Shown here in pieces: positions 49,911 to 57,268 of a DNA stretch of 64,000 nucleotides (positions within the stretch are counted from its first letter, which is position 1; each line of letters starts with the position of its first letter). The position numbers were made by a program, and so were the translations under genes. The DNA lies in assembly GCA_041402005.1 (NCBI GenBank), contig JAWKTB010000007.1, forward strand, positions 1 through 64,000, given 5' to 3'. The notes below the pieces were generated by a model, which ran no database searches, was not told the DNA's origin, and was given only the letters and a program-made list of their open reading frames with translations. The stretch comes from JAJRXR01 sp041402005 (GTDB lineage Bacteria > Planctomycetota > Phycisphaerae > Phycisphaerales > UBA1924).

Positions 49911-49916
49911 TAGAAT
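49911..49916 (+). promoter_or_regulatory. Putative -10 hexamer TAGAAT before the SPFH gene
   Basis: TAGAAT lies about 60 bases before the ATG at 49978, giving a leader with the ribosome site GGGGAGG. Confidence 0.4.
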
Positions 49917-49977
49917 CCCAAGAACCAACCGCCCGCCACGCTGGAGATCGGGAATCGGCGGGAGTGGGGAGGCCACC

Positions 49978-51105
49978 ATGTCCATCTGGAGCCGCCTGAA
50001 GGGCGAGCTGATCGACATCGTCGAGTGGACCGAGGAGCGTCCCTCGACGCTGGTCCACAAGTTCACCCGCCAGCGCAACGAGATCAAGTACGGCGCCAAG
50101 CTGGTGGTCAGGCCCGCCCAGGCGGCGGTCTTCGTCAACATGGGCCAGATCGCCGACGTCTTCCAGCCGGGCATGTACACGCTGGAGACGAAGAACCTGC
50201 CGATCCTGAGCACGCTGCAGGGCTGGAAGTACGGGTTCGAGAGCCCGTTCAAGGCCGAGGTCTACTTCGTCTCGACCCGTCAGTTCACCGACCTCAAGTG
50301 GGGGACGATGAACCCGGTGATGCTCCGCGACGCGGAGTTCGGGCCGGTCCGCCTGCGGGCGTTCGGGACGTACACGATCAAGTGCACCGACCCGAGCAAG
50401 CTGATCAGTGAGGTCGCCGGCTCGGACGCGCACTTCAGCGTCGAGGGGATCGAGGAGCAGCTGCGCAACTTCATCGTGTCCGGCTTCACGGACGTGCTGG
50501 GCGAGAGCCGGATCCCGATTCTCGATCTGGCGGCCAACTACGACGAGCTGGGCGAGTTCCTGGCCGAGCGCATCGGGCCCCGGGTCCACCAATACGGCCT
50601 CGATCTGACGGCGCTCCTGGTCGAGAACATCTCGCTGCCCCCCAACGTCGAGGAGGCGCTGGACAAGCGCTCGAGTATGGGCGTGATCGGGGACCTGAAG
50701 CGGTTCACGCAGTACCAGACGGCCGAGGCGATCGGCGACGCCGCCAAGAACCCCGGCGGCGGCATGGGCGACGCGATGGGCCTGGGCGCGGGCTTCGCGA
50801 TGGCGGGGCAGATGGCCCAGGCGATGGGCCCGGGCGCGATGGGCCAGGGCCCGCCCCCGGTCCCGGGCGCGGTCAGGTACTGGGTCGCGAAGGACGGGCA
50901 GAAGGCCGGCCCGTTCGGCATGGACGAGCTGTCGGCGATGGCCGGCCGCGGCGAGCTGATGCCGGACACGCTCGTCTGGAAGGACGGCATGGCGTCGTGG
51001 GTGAAGGCGATCGAGGCGCCAGAGGTCGCGTCGATCGTGGGCCGCCAGCCGCCCCCGATCCCGGGTGGTCGGACGCCGCCCCCTGTTCCCCCGACTGATT
51101 CGTGA
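49978..51105 (+). CDS. SPFH domain protein with C-terminal GYF_2 domain (YdjI-like)
   Basis: 375 aa. Residues 1-245 are an SPFH/virion-core-like domain of the YdjI type (VKF-like start WSRLKGELIDIVEWTEERPS; LVVRPAQAAVFVNMGQIADV; YFVSTRQFTDLKWGT; FGTYTIKCTDPSKLI), without a membrane helix. A Gly/Met/Ala/Pro-rich linker follows (about 255-300), then a GYF_2 domain (YWVAKDGQKAGPFGMDELSA; LVWKDGMASWVKAIE) and a Pro-rich tail. In Bacillus subtilis YdjI works with YdjG/YdjH to place PspA at the membrane. GGGGAGG lies six bases before the ATG. Its stop overlaps the next gene start (TGATG), so the pair is coupled. Confidence 0.86.
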   Translation: MSIWSRLKGELIDIVEWTEERPSTLVHKFTRQRNEIKYGAKLVVRPAQAAVFVNMGQIADVFQPGMYTLETKNLPILSTLQGWKYGFESPFKAEVYFVSTRQFTDLKWGTMNPVMLRDAEFGPVRLRAFGTYTIKCTDPSKLISEVAGSDAHFSVEGIEEQLRNFIVSGFTDVLGESRIPILDLAANYDELGEFLAERIGPRVHQYGLDLTALLVENISLPPNVEEALDKRSSMGVIGDLKRFTQYQTAEAIGDAAKNPGGGMGDAMGLGAGFAMAGQMAQAMGPGAMGQGPPPVPGAVRYWVAKDGQKAGPFGMDELSAMAGRGELMPDTLVWKDGMASWVKAIEAPEVASIVGRQPPPIPGGRTPPPVPPTDS

Positions 51106-52247
51106 TGGGCGAGGGTGAGGCCAGCAAGGCCGCGCCACACGAAGCGCCCGCCGTCGGCGGCGAGCGCCGGTTCCCATGCGCCAGGTGCGGCGCCCAACTC
51201 GAGTACGCGCCCGGCACGTACGAGCTCCGGTGCATCTACTGCGGCGCGCACAACGAGATCCCGCTCGACGAGACCGCCATCCGGGAGCTCGACTTCGAGC
51301 AGTACCTGGCGCAGCTGGCCGACGGAGAGGCGACCGAGGACCGGATCATCTCCGCCTGCGACTCGTGCGGCGCCCGGATCGAGCTGCCCGCGAATGTCAC
51401 GAGCGGGCCCTGCCCCTTCTGCTCCAAGACCGTCGTCGCGACCGGGCGGAGCGAGAAGCTCATTAAGCCGTCGTCCCTGCTGCCCTTCGCGATCGGGCGC
51501 GACAAAGCCCGGGACTGCTTCAGCGTGTGGATTCGCGGGCGGTGGTTCGCGCCGGGAGACCTGAAGAAAGCCGCGGTGATCGACGGCAGGCTCTCGGGCG
51601 TCTACATGCCCTTCTGGACGTACGACTCGGGCGCGATCACGAACTACCCGGGCATGCGGGGCGTGCACTACTGGGTGACCGAGTCGTACACGACGATGGT
51701 CAACGGCAAGCCGCAGGTCCGGACGCACCAGGTCCGCAAGACGAGGTGGTACCCCGCCGCCGGGCGCGTGCGCAACTGGTTCGATGACCTGTTGGTGCCG
51801 GCGAGTCGCTCGCTGGCGTCGAACCGCCTGCGAGACCTGGAGCCCTGGGACCTGGCGGAGCTCAAGCCGTACTCGGACGAGTTTCTCGCGGGCTTCGGCG
51901 CCGAGAGCTACGCGGTGGACCTGCCCACGGGCTTCGAGCTGGCGAAGGAGATGATGGTCCCCGAGATACGGGCCACCATCCGTCATGACATCGGGGGCGA
52001 CGAGCAGCGCATCACCACGATGCATTCGAGCTACCACTCGATCACGTTCAAGCACATCCTGCTGCCCGTCTGGATCTGCGCGTACCGCTACCGCGACAAG
52101 CTGTTCCAGATCCTGGTCAACGCGCGGACGGGCGAGGTGATCGGCGAGCGTCCGTGGTCGGTGTGGAAGATCACGCTGGCGGTGCTGATCGGGCTCGCAG
52201 TGGTCGGGGTGGCGGTGCTGGCGTTCGTCGTGTTGAAGAAGAACTGA
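51105..52247 (+). CDS. Double zinc-ribbon membrane protein (YdjG-like partner of the SPFH protein)
   Basis: 380 aa. Two N-terminal zinc ribbons: CARCGAQLEYAPGTYELRCI continuing to YCG, and CDSCGARIELPANVTSGPCP continuing to FC. A globular beta-rich region follows (LPFAIGRDKARDCFSVWIRG, GVYMPFWTYDSGAITNYPGM, ITFKHILLPVWICAYRY) and one membrane helix ends the chain (WKITLAVLIGLAVVGVAVLA). This is the TFIIB-type zinc-ribbon family commonly encoded beside YdjI-like SPFH proteins. The ATG at 51105 shares bases with the upstream stop. A terminator-like hairpin follows at 52246. Likely role in membrane stress, by analogy with the PspA-YdjGHI system (inference). Confidence 0.8.
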   Translation: MGEGEASKAAPHEAPAVGGERRFPCARCGAQLEYAPGTYELRCIYCGAHNEIPLDETAIRELDFEQYLAQLADGEATEDRIISACDSCGARIELPANVTSGPCPFCSKTVVATGRSEKLIKPSSLLPFAIGRDKARDCFSVWIRGRWFAPGDLKKAAVIDGRLSGVYMPFWTYDSGAITNYPGMRGVHYWVTESYTTMVNGKPQVRTHQVRKTRWYPAAGRVRNWFDDLLVPASRSLASNRLRDLEPWDLAELKPYSDEFLAGFGAESYAVDLPTGFELAKEMMVPEIRATIRHDIGGDEQRITTMHSSYHSITFKHILLPVWICAYRYRDKLFQILVNARTGEVIGERPWSVWKITLAVLIGLAVVGVAVLAFVVLKKN

Positions 52248-52270
52248 CGCGCGCTCGTGTCTGGGTTTTT
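52246..52270 (+). terminator. Probable Rho-independent terminator
   Basis: GACGCG (52246-52251) pairs with CGTGTC (52256-52261) across CGCT, with one G-T pair, followed by TGGG and five T residues. It overlaps the stop of the zinc-ribbon gene and faces the end of the HxlR-type gene. Confidence 0.5.
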
Positions 52271-52274
52271 GTCA

Positions 52275-52817
52275 TCAAATCCGCTCGATCGTTTCGGCGA
52301 GTACGACGAGCGGCTCGGCCCGGCGCGTGCGCGTGTAGTGAGGGCGCGGCGGGCGGTCGTCCTCGATCGTGCGCACGACGAGGCTCGCTGTTTCGAGGTC
52401 TCGCAAGGCGCCCGCGAGCGCTCGGTCCGTCACGCCCTCGACGCCGGCGCGGATCTGCGAGAAGCGGGACGCGCCGGGATGGACGGCGGTCAGCGTCGCC
52501 AGCGACCACTTGCGCAGACAGACGTCCTCGAGCCCGTCGCGTGTGAGGCGCGCCCAGAGGGTCGCGGCATGCGGCGCTGCCTGCGCGCCGCGAGTGGTCA
52601 GGATGTACTCAGGCCTGAGCGGGTGCCCGTACCCCGGGTTGCGCCGGGCGAGGCCCATGTCGATCAGCGCGTCCAGGGCGTCGCGCACGCCCCCCTGGCT
52701 CGCGCCGGTGCGGGCGACGAGGGTGACGAGCTTGGCCCCGCCGTCGCGGGCGAGCTCGCCGAGCACGGGCAAGGCCCAGCGCCGGTGGAAGAGCTCGGGG
52801 AGGGGGGGCATCGCCAT
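52275..52817 (-). CDS. Tandem double-HxlR transcriptional regulator
   Basis: 180 aa. It contains two consecutive winged-helix units. The second (about 100-175; CLRKWSLATLTAVHPGASRF, GVTDRALAGALRDLETASLV, RTIEDDRPPRPHYTRT) is a clear HxlR domain. The first (about 10-85; FHRRWALPVLGELARDGGAK, ASQGGVRDALDALIDMGLAR, NPGYGHPLRPEYILTTRG) has the same pattern, including R-W at the first helix and PxYxLTxxG at the wing. Ordinary HxlR proteins are about 110 aa and dimerise; this looks like a fused dimer. It faces the glyoxalase-like gene across a palindrome with a TATACT -10 for each strand, and probably represses both. No ribosome site is evident before the ATG at 52817. Confidence 0.8.
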   Translation of the reverse strand: MAMPPLPELFHRRWALPVLGELARDGGAKLVTLVARTGASQGGVRDALDALIDMGLARRNPGYGHPLRPEYILTTRGAQAAPHAATLWARLTRDGLEDVCLRKWSLATLTAVHPGASRFSQIRAGVEGVTDRALAGALRDLETASLVVRTIEDDRPPRPHYTRTRRAEPLVVLAETIERI

Positions 52818-52872
52818 GCAAAGCTCTGGAGGAAAGTGGGTTGCAAGAAATCGCAATCGCCACGATTCCTGC

Positions 52873-52911
52873 TTGCACCCAAAGTATAGTTACTATACTC
52901 TGTGGATACAA
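52873..52911. promoter_or_regulatory. Divergent promoters sharing a 17-bp palindromic operator
   Basis: AGTATAG-TTA-CTATACT (52883-52899) is a perfect inverted repeat. Its halves contain TATACT on the + strand (52894-52899) and on the - strand (52888-52883). The minus promoter has TTGTAT (52911-52906) with a 17-base spacer; the plus promoter has TTGCAC (52873-52878) with a shorter 15-base spacer. A regulator bound here would block both the HxlR-type gene and the VOC gene. Confidence 0.72.
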
Positions 52912-52991
52912 GCAGAACACAGGTGGGGCCCGGAGGGCCTCGCCGAGTCCGCGACGGAGCGCGCCCGCACCCACTCCCGGAGCAGATCCCC

Positions 52992-53375
52992 ATGCCATCC
53001 CCCCTCGCCTACACCGGCGGGCTCACGCTCGCGACGCAGGTCGCGGACCTCGCCAAGGCACTTGCCTGGTACAACGACGCGCTCGGCTTCCCCACGCTCT
53101 ACAAGGTCGACGACATCGGCTGGGGCGAGGTCAAGACCGAGGTCGAGGGCGTCAACATCGGGCTCTCGCAGGTCGAGTCCCCCAAGGTCGGCGCGGGCCC
53201 CGTCCCGACGTTCGGCGTCGAGGACATCGACGCCGCCCGCAAACGCCTCGAATCCAAGGGCGTCAAGTTCGACGGCGAGACCCGCACGATCCCCGGCATG
53301 GTCAAACTGGCGACCTTCTATGATCCCGATGGCAACGCGCTGATGCTCTACCAGAGCCTCGGCGACATGGCCTGA
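52992..53375 (+). CDS. Glyoxalase/bleomycin-resistance (VOC) family protein
   Basis: 127 aa. One VOC unit of two beta-alpha-beta-beta-beta modules: YTGGLTLATQVADLAKALAW, YNDALGFPTLYKVDDIGWGE, and VPTFGVEDIDAARKRLESKG, TFYDPDGNALMLYQS. Metal-ligand positions of glyoxalase I are only partly recognisable (Glu in VKTEVEGVN, no clear His at strand 1), so the enzyme activity is open; it may bind a small electrophile or drug. GGAG stands nine bases before the ATG at 52992. It is controlled from the shared HxlR operator, and a DUF6265 gene follows closely. Confidence 0.82.
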   Translation: MPSPLAYTGGLTLATQVADLAKALAWYNDALGFPTLYKVDDIGWGEVKTEVEGVNIGLSQVESPKVGAGPVPTFGVEDIDAARKRLESKGVKFDGETRTIPGMVKLATFYDPDGNALMLYQSLGDMA

Positions 53376-53386
53376 GGAGGCGCATG

Positions 53387-53929
53387 ATGGCACGCACGCG
53401 ATGGACGGTCGGCGGCGCGACAGCCGCGGCGCTCGGGCTCGGGATCCTCGGCGGGACCAGCGGGGAAGGAGCGGGAACGAGGGGCGACTCGGCGATCGAC
53501 GCGGTGGCGCCCCTCGCCGGGCACTGGCGGGCCGAGCTGGGCGGATCGGTCTACGAGGAGTTCTGGATGCCCCCGTCGCATGGGCAGATGACCGGCGTCA
53601 TGCGTTCATTCGACGCCGAGGGAAACGTCCATCTCCTCGAGCTGTTGACGCTGCGCGAGGGCCGGGAGGGGCTCGAGTACACGCTGCGACACTTCGACGA
53701 ACAGATGAAGCCCTGGGCCTCGGAGAGCGCGGGGCCGCTCGTGATGCGTGCGGACGCCTCGGACGGCAGGCCGGTCGCCTTCACGCCCGAGCAAGGAGGC
53801 GAGAACCTGGACTCGATCACGCTCGACGTGAGCCAGAGCGGGCGATTCGTCGCGACGATCGCGTTCAAGGGCGACGGCGCGCGGGCGCCGCTCGTGCTCG
53901 AGTTCACGAGAGTCGCGGGGAGGCCCTGA
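53387..53929 (+). CDS. Secreted DUF6265 domain protein
   Basis: 180 aa. A hydrophobic Ala/Gly-rich N-terminus (WTVGGATAAALGLGILGGTS) resembles a signal peptide. The domain that follows (LAGHWRAELGGSVYEEFWMP, GQMTGVMRSF, LLELLTLREGREGLEYTLRH, LVLEFTRVAG) has the G-x-W...EE-W-x-P...G-x-M-x-G-x-x-R signature of DUF6265, a lipocalin-like beta-barrel of unknown role. The second of two adjacent ATGs (53387) has the better spacing from GGAGG. It begins 11 bases after the VOC gene and is probably in the same HxlR-controlled unit. Confidence 0.75.
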   Translation: MARTRWTVGGATAAALGLGILGGTSGEGAGTRGDSAIDAVAPLAGHWRAELGGSVYEEFWMPPSHGQMTGVMRSFDAEGNVHLLELLTLREGREGLEYTLRHFDEQMKPWASESAGPLVMRADASDGRPVAFTPEQGGENLDSITLDVSQSGRFVATIAFKGDGARAPLVLEFTRVAGRP

Positions 53930-53938
53930 GGAAGTCGT

Positions 53939-55324
53939 TCACCCGCCCTGCATCCGGGCCAGCTCCTCGCGGATGGTCCGCTCGACGCGCTGCATGATCT
54001 CCTCGGGCGACTCCTCCTTGGAGTTCGTCTCGCGGATGATGAGGCGCCCCTCGGGGTCGATGACGTCGATCGTCGGGGCGACGCGGACCTTGTAGTCCTT
54101 GCGCATCTCGTCGGCGTTCACGAGCAGGGTGTACTTGTACCCGCCCTTGGCGACCATGTCGGACGCGGCGCCCGGCGCGGTCTCCATGAACGTCGGCGCC
54201 AGCACCGACACCGGCTCGCCCGCGAACGTGTCCACCAGCTTGCTCACCAGGGGCGAGAACTCGTGGCACGGCACGCACCACGTTCCCCAGAAGTACAGCA
54301 CCGTGATCTTGCCCTTCTGGCCCTCCAGCGTGTACGTCTCGCCCGTGGGCGTGCGCAGCTCGAACGCCGGCGCCGCGTGACGATTGGCGGTCGGGTCGGC
54401 GGGCGTCGGGCGCGAGATCGCGGCGTCGGGTTGGCGGTCGATCGCGCTCGGGTTCGGACGGACCGAGCCGATCCGCGGCGCCGTCATGCGCTGGTCGATC
54501 TCCTCGTACCCCTCGGGCACGCGGACCTTCATGTCCGAGGCGGCCAGGGGCGTGTTCAGCTTCACATCCGTGATGGTCAGGTCCAGAGAAAGCCTGTACG
54601 CCGTGTCGTGGATCCGCTCGAGGCGTCGGGGCATCGAGTCCTTGACCGAGAGGAACCAGCGGGACTTGTTGTGCTTCGCACGGCGCGAGGGGCGTCGGTC
54701 GGTCTCCTCGGCGTACGTGACCAGCACGACGTCGCACTCGACGCCGTCGAGCGTCTGGCGGTCCTCGAGCGCGTACGTCGCGCCCGGCGCGAGCTCCCGC
54801 GATAGCGGCTCGGCGGCGAGCAGCTCGTCCAGGTTCAGGTGCTCACGCAGCGAGAACCCGCTCCCCCGCGCCCGGTCCATCTGGCAGGTCTTGACGCTCT
54901 TGGAGTCGTGCTCGACCCAGGTGATGTCCTTCCCGTCGAAGGCAAAGTCGTAGCCGTACTCCTCGCCCGTGTCGGAGCGGTCGCGCCCGACGCCGACGAC
55001 GCGCGTCGTCCAGGGCTGGGGCGCCTGCCCGGACTCGTCCGGGTCGTTGCGCCTGGCGGTCAGCGTCGCCTCAGCAGACGGCATGAACTTGACGAACATG
55101 TCCGAGCCCCCGCCCGCGAGGGCGACGTGGGCGCTCAGCGAGTCGAGCTTCTGGACGGCGACCGCGGCACGCTCCAGGGCCGCCCGGGCCTCGGGCGAGG
55201 AGGGGGCGGCCTCCGCCTGGGGCGCATCCGGCATCTGCTGCGCCGACGCCGACGGCGTCGGCAGCCAGAGGCAGGCGAACATCATGGTCACGGCGAGCGA
55301 GGCGGCGAGGGTCGGCTTACGCAC
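53939..55324 (-). CDS. Periplasmic DUF2092-like protein fused to a TlpA-type thioredoxin
   Basis: 461 aa. The GTG at 55324 follows AGGAGGAG and starts a signal peptide (LAASLAVTMMFACLWLPTPS, cut after ASA). Residues 50-290 form a LolA/DUF2092-like beta domain (VQKLDSLSAHVALAGGGSDM, YALEDRQTLDGVECDVVLVT, HNKSRWFLSVKDSMPRRLER). Residues about 310-455 are a TlpA/ResA thioredoxin with the redox pair at C350 and C353 in YFWGTWCVPCHEFSP and cis-Pro in VRVAPTIDVIDPEGR. It probably reduces or isomerises disulfides of exported proteins. Planctomycete redoxins often have such N-terminal partners. It converges on the DUF6265 gene. Confidence 0.87.
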   Translation of the reverse strand: MRKPTLAASLAVTMMFACLWLPTPSASAQQMPDAPQAEAAPSSPEARAALERAAVAVQKLDSLSAHVALAGGGSDMFVKFMPSAEATLTARRNDPDESGQAPQPWTTRVVGVGRDRSDTGEEYGYDFAFDGKDITWVEHDSKSVKTCQMDRARGSGFSLREHLNLDELLAAEPLSRELAPGATYALEDRQTLDGVECDVVLVTYAEETDRRPSRRAKHNKSRWFLSVKDSMPRRLERIHDTAYRLSLDLTITDVKLNTPLAASDMKVRVPEGYEEIDQRMTAPRIGSVRPNPSAIDRQPDAAISRPTPADPTANRHAAPAFELRTPTGETYTLEGQKGKITVLYFWGTWCVPCHEFSPLVSKLVDTFAGEPVSVLAPTFMETAPGAASDMVAKGGYKYTLLVNADEMRKDYKVRVAPTIDVIDPEGRLIIRETNSKEESPEEIMQRVERTIREELARMQGG

Positions 55325-55394
55325 GTCGGGCTCCTCCTGGGGACCGGGTCTCGACGGGTGGTACACGCCCGGGCGGTCGGATGTTCCCCCCGGC

Positions 55395-56225
55395 TCAAGC
55401 CGAACGTCCCAGAAGGGCCGAGAGTGCCTCCCCGGGCTGTTCGGTTCGCATCAGGCTCTCCCCCACCAACACGATCTTCACGCCCGCTCGGCGCAGGCGG
55501 GTCAGGTCCTCGGGCGTCGAGATCCCGGACTCGGCGACCAGGACGCTGGTGTCCTCGACCAGATCGACCAGGCGGAGGGTGTGATTGAGGTCGGTCGTCA
55601 TGGACTCGAGATCGCGGTTGTTGATGCCCAGGAGGCCGTACCCCGGGTGGGGGAAGCCCACGTGGGGGCGGACCCGCAGCAGGTTGTCCATGGAGTGGAC
55701 CTCGAGCAGGGCGGTCATCTGGAGCTGCTGCGAGAGGATCAGGAGGTCCACGATCTGGGCCTCGGTGAGGCACTCGGCGATGAGGAGGACGGCGTCCGCC
55801 CCGGCTGCCCTGGACTCCCAGAGCTGCCATTCGTCAATGATGAAATCCTTCCGCAGGACGGGCAGGGGGACGGTGTCTTTGATTCTCTGGATGAAGGAGA
55901 GACGCCCGGCGAAGAACTTCTCGTCCGTGAGGCACGAGATGGCCGATGCGCCCCCGTTGAGGTATTGGCGTGCGATGGGCTCGGGCGAGAAGTCATCCTG
56001 CGCGTATTCGGGGCGGATCCAGCCCGCGGAGGGGCTCTTGCGCTTGATCTCGGCGATGACGGCGGTGAGGCCGGCCCGGCTCATGCGTCGGACGGCGCCG
56101 AAGAAGTTGCGCGGGGGCTCCGCCTGGGCCACCAGCGCCTCCAGCTCCCGCAGCGAGGCGCCCGCCTTGAGCCGATCGACCTCCTCGCGCTTGTGCTCGA
56201 CGATCTGGCGCAGGGTCGCCGGCAT
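55395..56225 (-). CDS. trpC: Indole-3-glycerol phosphate synthase
   Basis: 276 aa from the ATG at 56225, which gives the usual family N-terminus (MPATLRQIVEHKREEVDRLK); in-frame ATGs at 56246 and 56255 are also possible. It closes the indole ring in tryptophan synthesis. The TIM barrel shows VIAEIKRKSPSAGWIR with the catalytic Lys, ISCLTDEKFFAGRLSFIQRI, PVLRKDFIIDEWQLWESRAA, ALLEVHSMDNLLRV, LLGINNRDLESMTTDLNHTL, VAESGISTPEDLTRLR and VLVGESLMRTEQPGEAL. It is an isolated trp gene: no other trp biosynthesis gene is adjacent, though trpS lies 1 kb away. It diverges from the CPBP gene. Confidence 0.95.
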   Translation of the reverse strand: MPATLRQIVEHKREEVDRLKAGASLRELEALVAQAEPPRNFFGAVRRMSRAGLTAVIAEIKRKSPSAGWIRPEYAQDDFSPEPIARQYLNGGASAISCLTDEKFFAGRLSFIQRIKDTVPLPVLRKDFIIDEWQLWESRAAGADAVLLIAECLTEAQIVDLLILSQQLQMTALLEVHSMDNLLRVRPHVGFPHPGYGLLGINNRDLESMTTDLNHTLRLVDLVEDTSVLVAESGISTPEDLTRLRRAGVKIVLVGESLMRTEQPGEALSALLGRSA

Positions 56226-56244
56226 GTGCTCGGGGCCGGTGGGC

Positions 56245-57240
56245 ATGGGGGTCATTGTTGCGCTCGCCCTGGTGGTTTTCGCCCCGATCGCATCGGCCCA
56301 GTCGGACGCCGCCGGCCAGTACGGGCACAAGACCGTCCACGAGGTCATGTCCGACGTGGACCAGTGGAAACTCCCCCTCCTGGGCGTCGCGACCCTGCTG
56401 GTGCTCGCGCTGCTCCTGGCGGGGGGACTCCTCAAGCCGGGCGGGTTCGAGAAGGCGGGGGCGCGAGACCTGGGCCCGGTGCCCTGGATGATCTGGATCT
56501 TCGCCGCCCTCGTCGTGCTCCTGGCCATGTACTCGGCCAAGGGCGTGCTCACCGCGACCGGCGCGTTCGACAAGCTCGGGGGCGAGGGCGGGCTGACCGA
56601 CGCGCAGACCGATGTCGTCACGACCCTCGGCGCGTACGCGCTGGGCGGCATCGCCGGGCTCGGCATGCTCTTCGTCCTGCACAAGTCCGCGCCCGCGGCG
56701 GGGCTTCGCCTCTCGGGCCTTGACGCGCCCCTGGGCTTCGGGTGCTTCCTGCTCGCCTTCCCGATCGTGCAGCTTTCCGCGATCGGCGCCTTCGCGCTCT
56801 ACAAGTCGGTGACCCAGGGCGACCAGCCGGACCCGATCGCCCACGCCGTCCTGCGCTCGATCCGCGATCAGTTCGCCGGGGGCACGCAGGACATGTGGAC
56901 GTGGCTGACGATCGCCGCGGCGGTGATCGGGGCGCCGATCGTCGAGGAGCTGATCTACCGGATCTTCCTCCAGTCGGCGCTGCTCAAGCTGTTCAAGAGC
57001 CCGTGGGTCTCGATCATTGTGACGGCCCTGATCTTCGCGGGGATGCACCGGATCGCGAGCGATCCGAAGGCGGCGGTCCCCTGGCATGCGCTCATCCCGC
57101 TGTTCACCCTGGGCGTGACGATGGGCGTCGCCTACGAGCGGACGCGACGCGTCGGCGTGCCGATCGTCATGCACATGTGCTTCAACGCCCTGATGATCGC
57201 GCTGGTGGTCCTCGGCGCCGACTCGCCCGCGCCGAACTGA
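56245..57240 (+). CDS. CPBP family intramembrane metalloprotease
   Basis: 331 aa. It has an N-terminal signal-like helix (VIVALALVVFAPIASAQ) and about seven further membrane helices. The CPBP/Abi motifs are in the C-terminal part: IVEELIYRIFLQ (EExxxR, the metal-dependent catalytic site), FAGMHR and HMCFNAL. These are Rce1-like proteases that cut peptides within the membrane. The longer open frame overlaps trpC antisense and is rejected; the ATG at 56245 lies 20 bases from the trpC start on the other strand. The substrate is unknown. No ribosome site is obvious. Confidence 0.86.
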   Translation: MGVIVALALVVFAPIASAQSDAAGQYGHKTVHEVMSDVDQWKLPLLGVATLLVLALLLAGGLLKPGGFEKAGARDLGPVPWMIWIFAALVVLLAMYSAKGVLTATGAFDKLGGEGGLTDAQTDVVTTLGAYALGGIAGLGMLFVLHKSAPAAGLRLSGLDAPLGFGCFLLAFPIVQLSAIGAFALYKSVTQGDQPDPIAHAVLRSIRDQFAGGTQDMWTWLTIAAAVIGAPIVEELIYRIFLQSALLKLFKSPWVSIIVTALIFAGMHRIASDPKAAVPWHALIPLFTLGVTMGVAYERTRRVGVPIVMHMCFNALMIALVVLGADSPAPN

Positions 57241-57254
57241 CGCCGACCCCGCCC

Positions 57255-57260
57255 TACCAT
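57255..57260 (+). promoter_or_regulatory. -10 hexamer TACCAT, leaderless start for trpS
   Basis: TACCAT is followed by eight bases (TGGCCCCC) and the ATG at 57269, with no ribosome site. Confidence 0.5.
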
Positions 57261-57268
57261 TGGCCCCC

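Noticed and set aside
55585..56244. N-terminal extension of the CPBP protease across trpC
   Set aside because: The extension is antisense to conserved trpC sequence, while a signal-like helix begins at the ATG at 56245.
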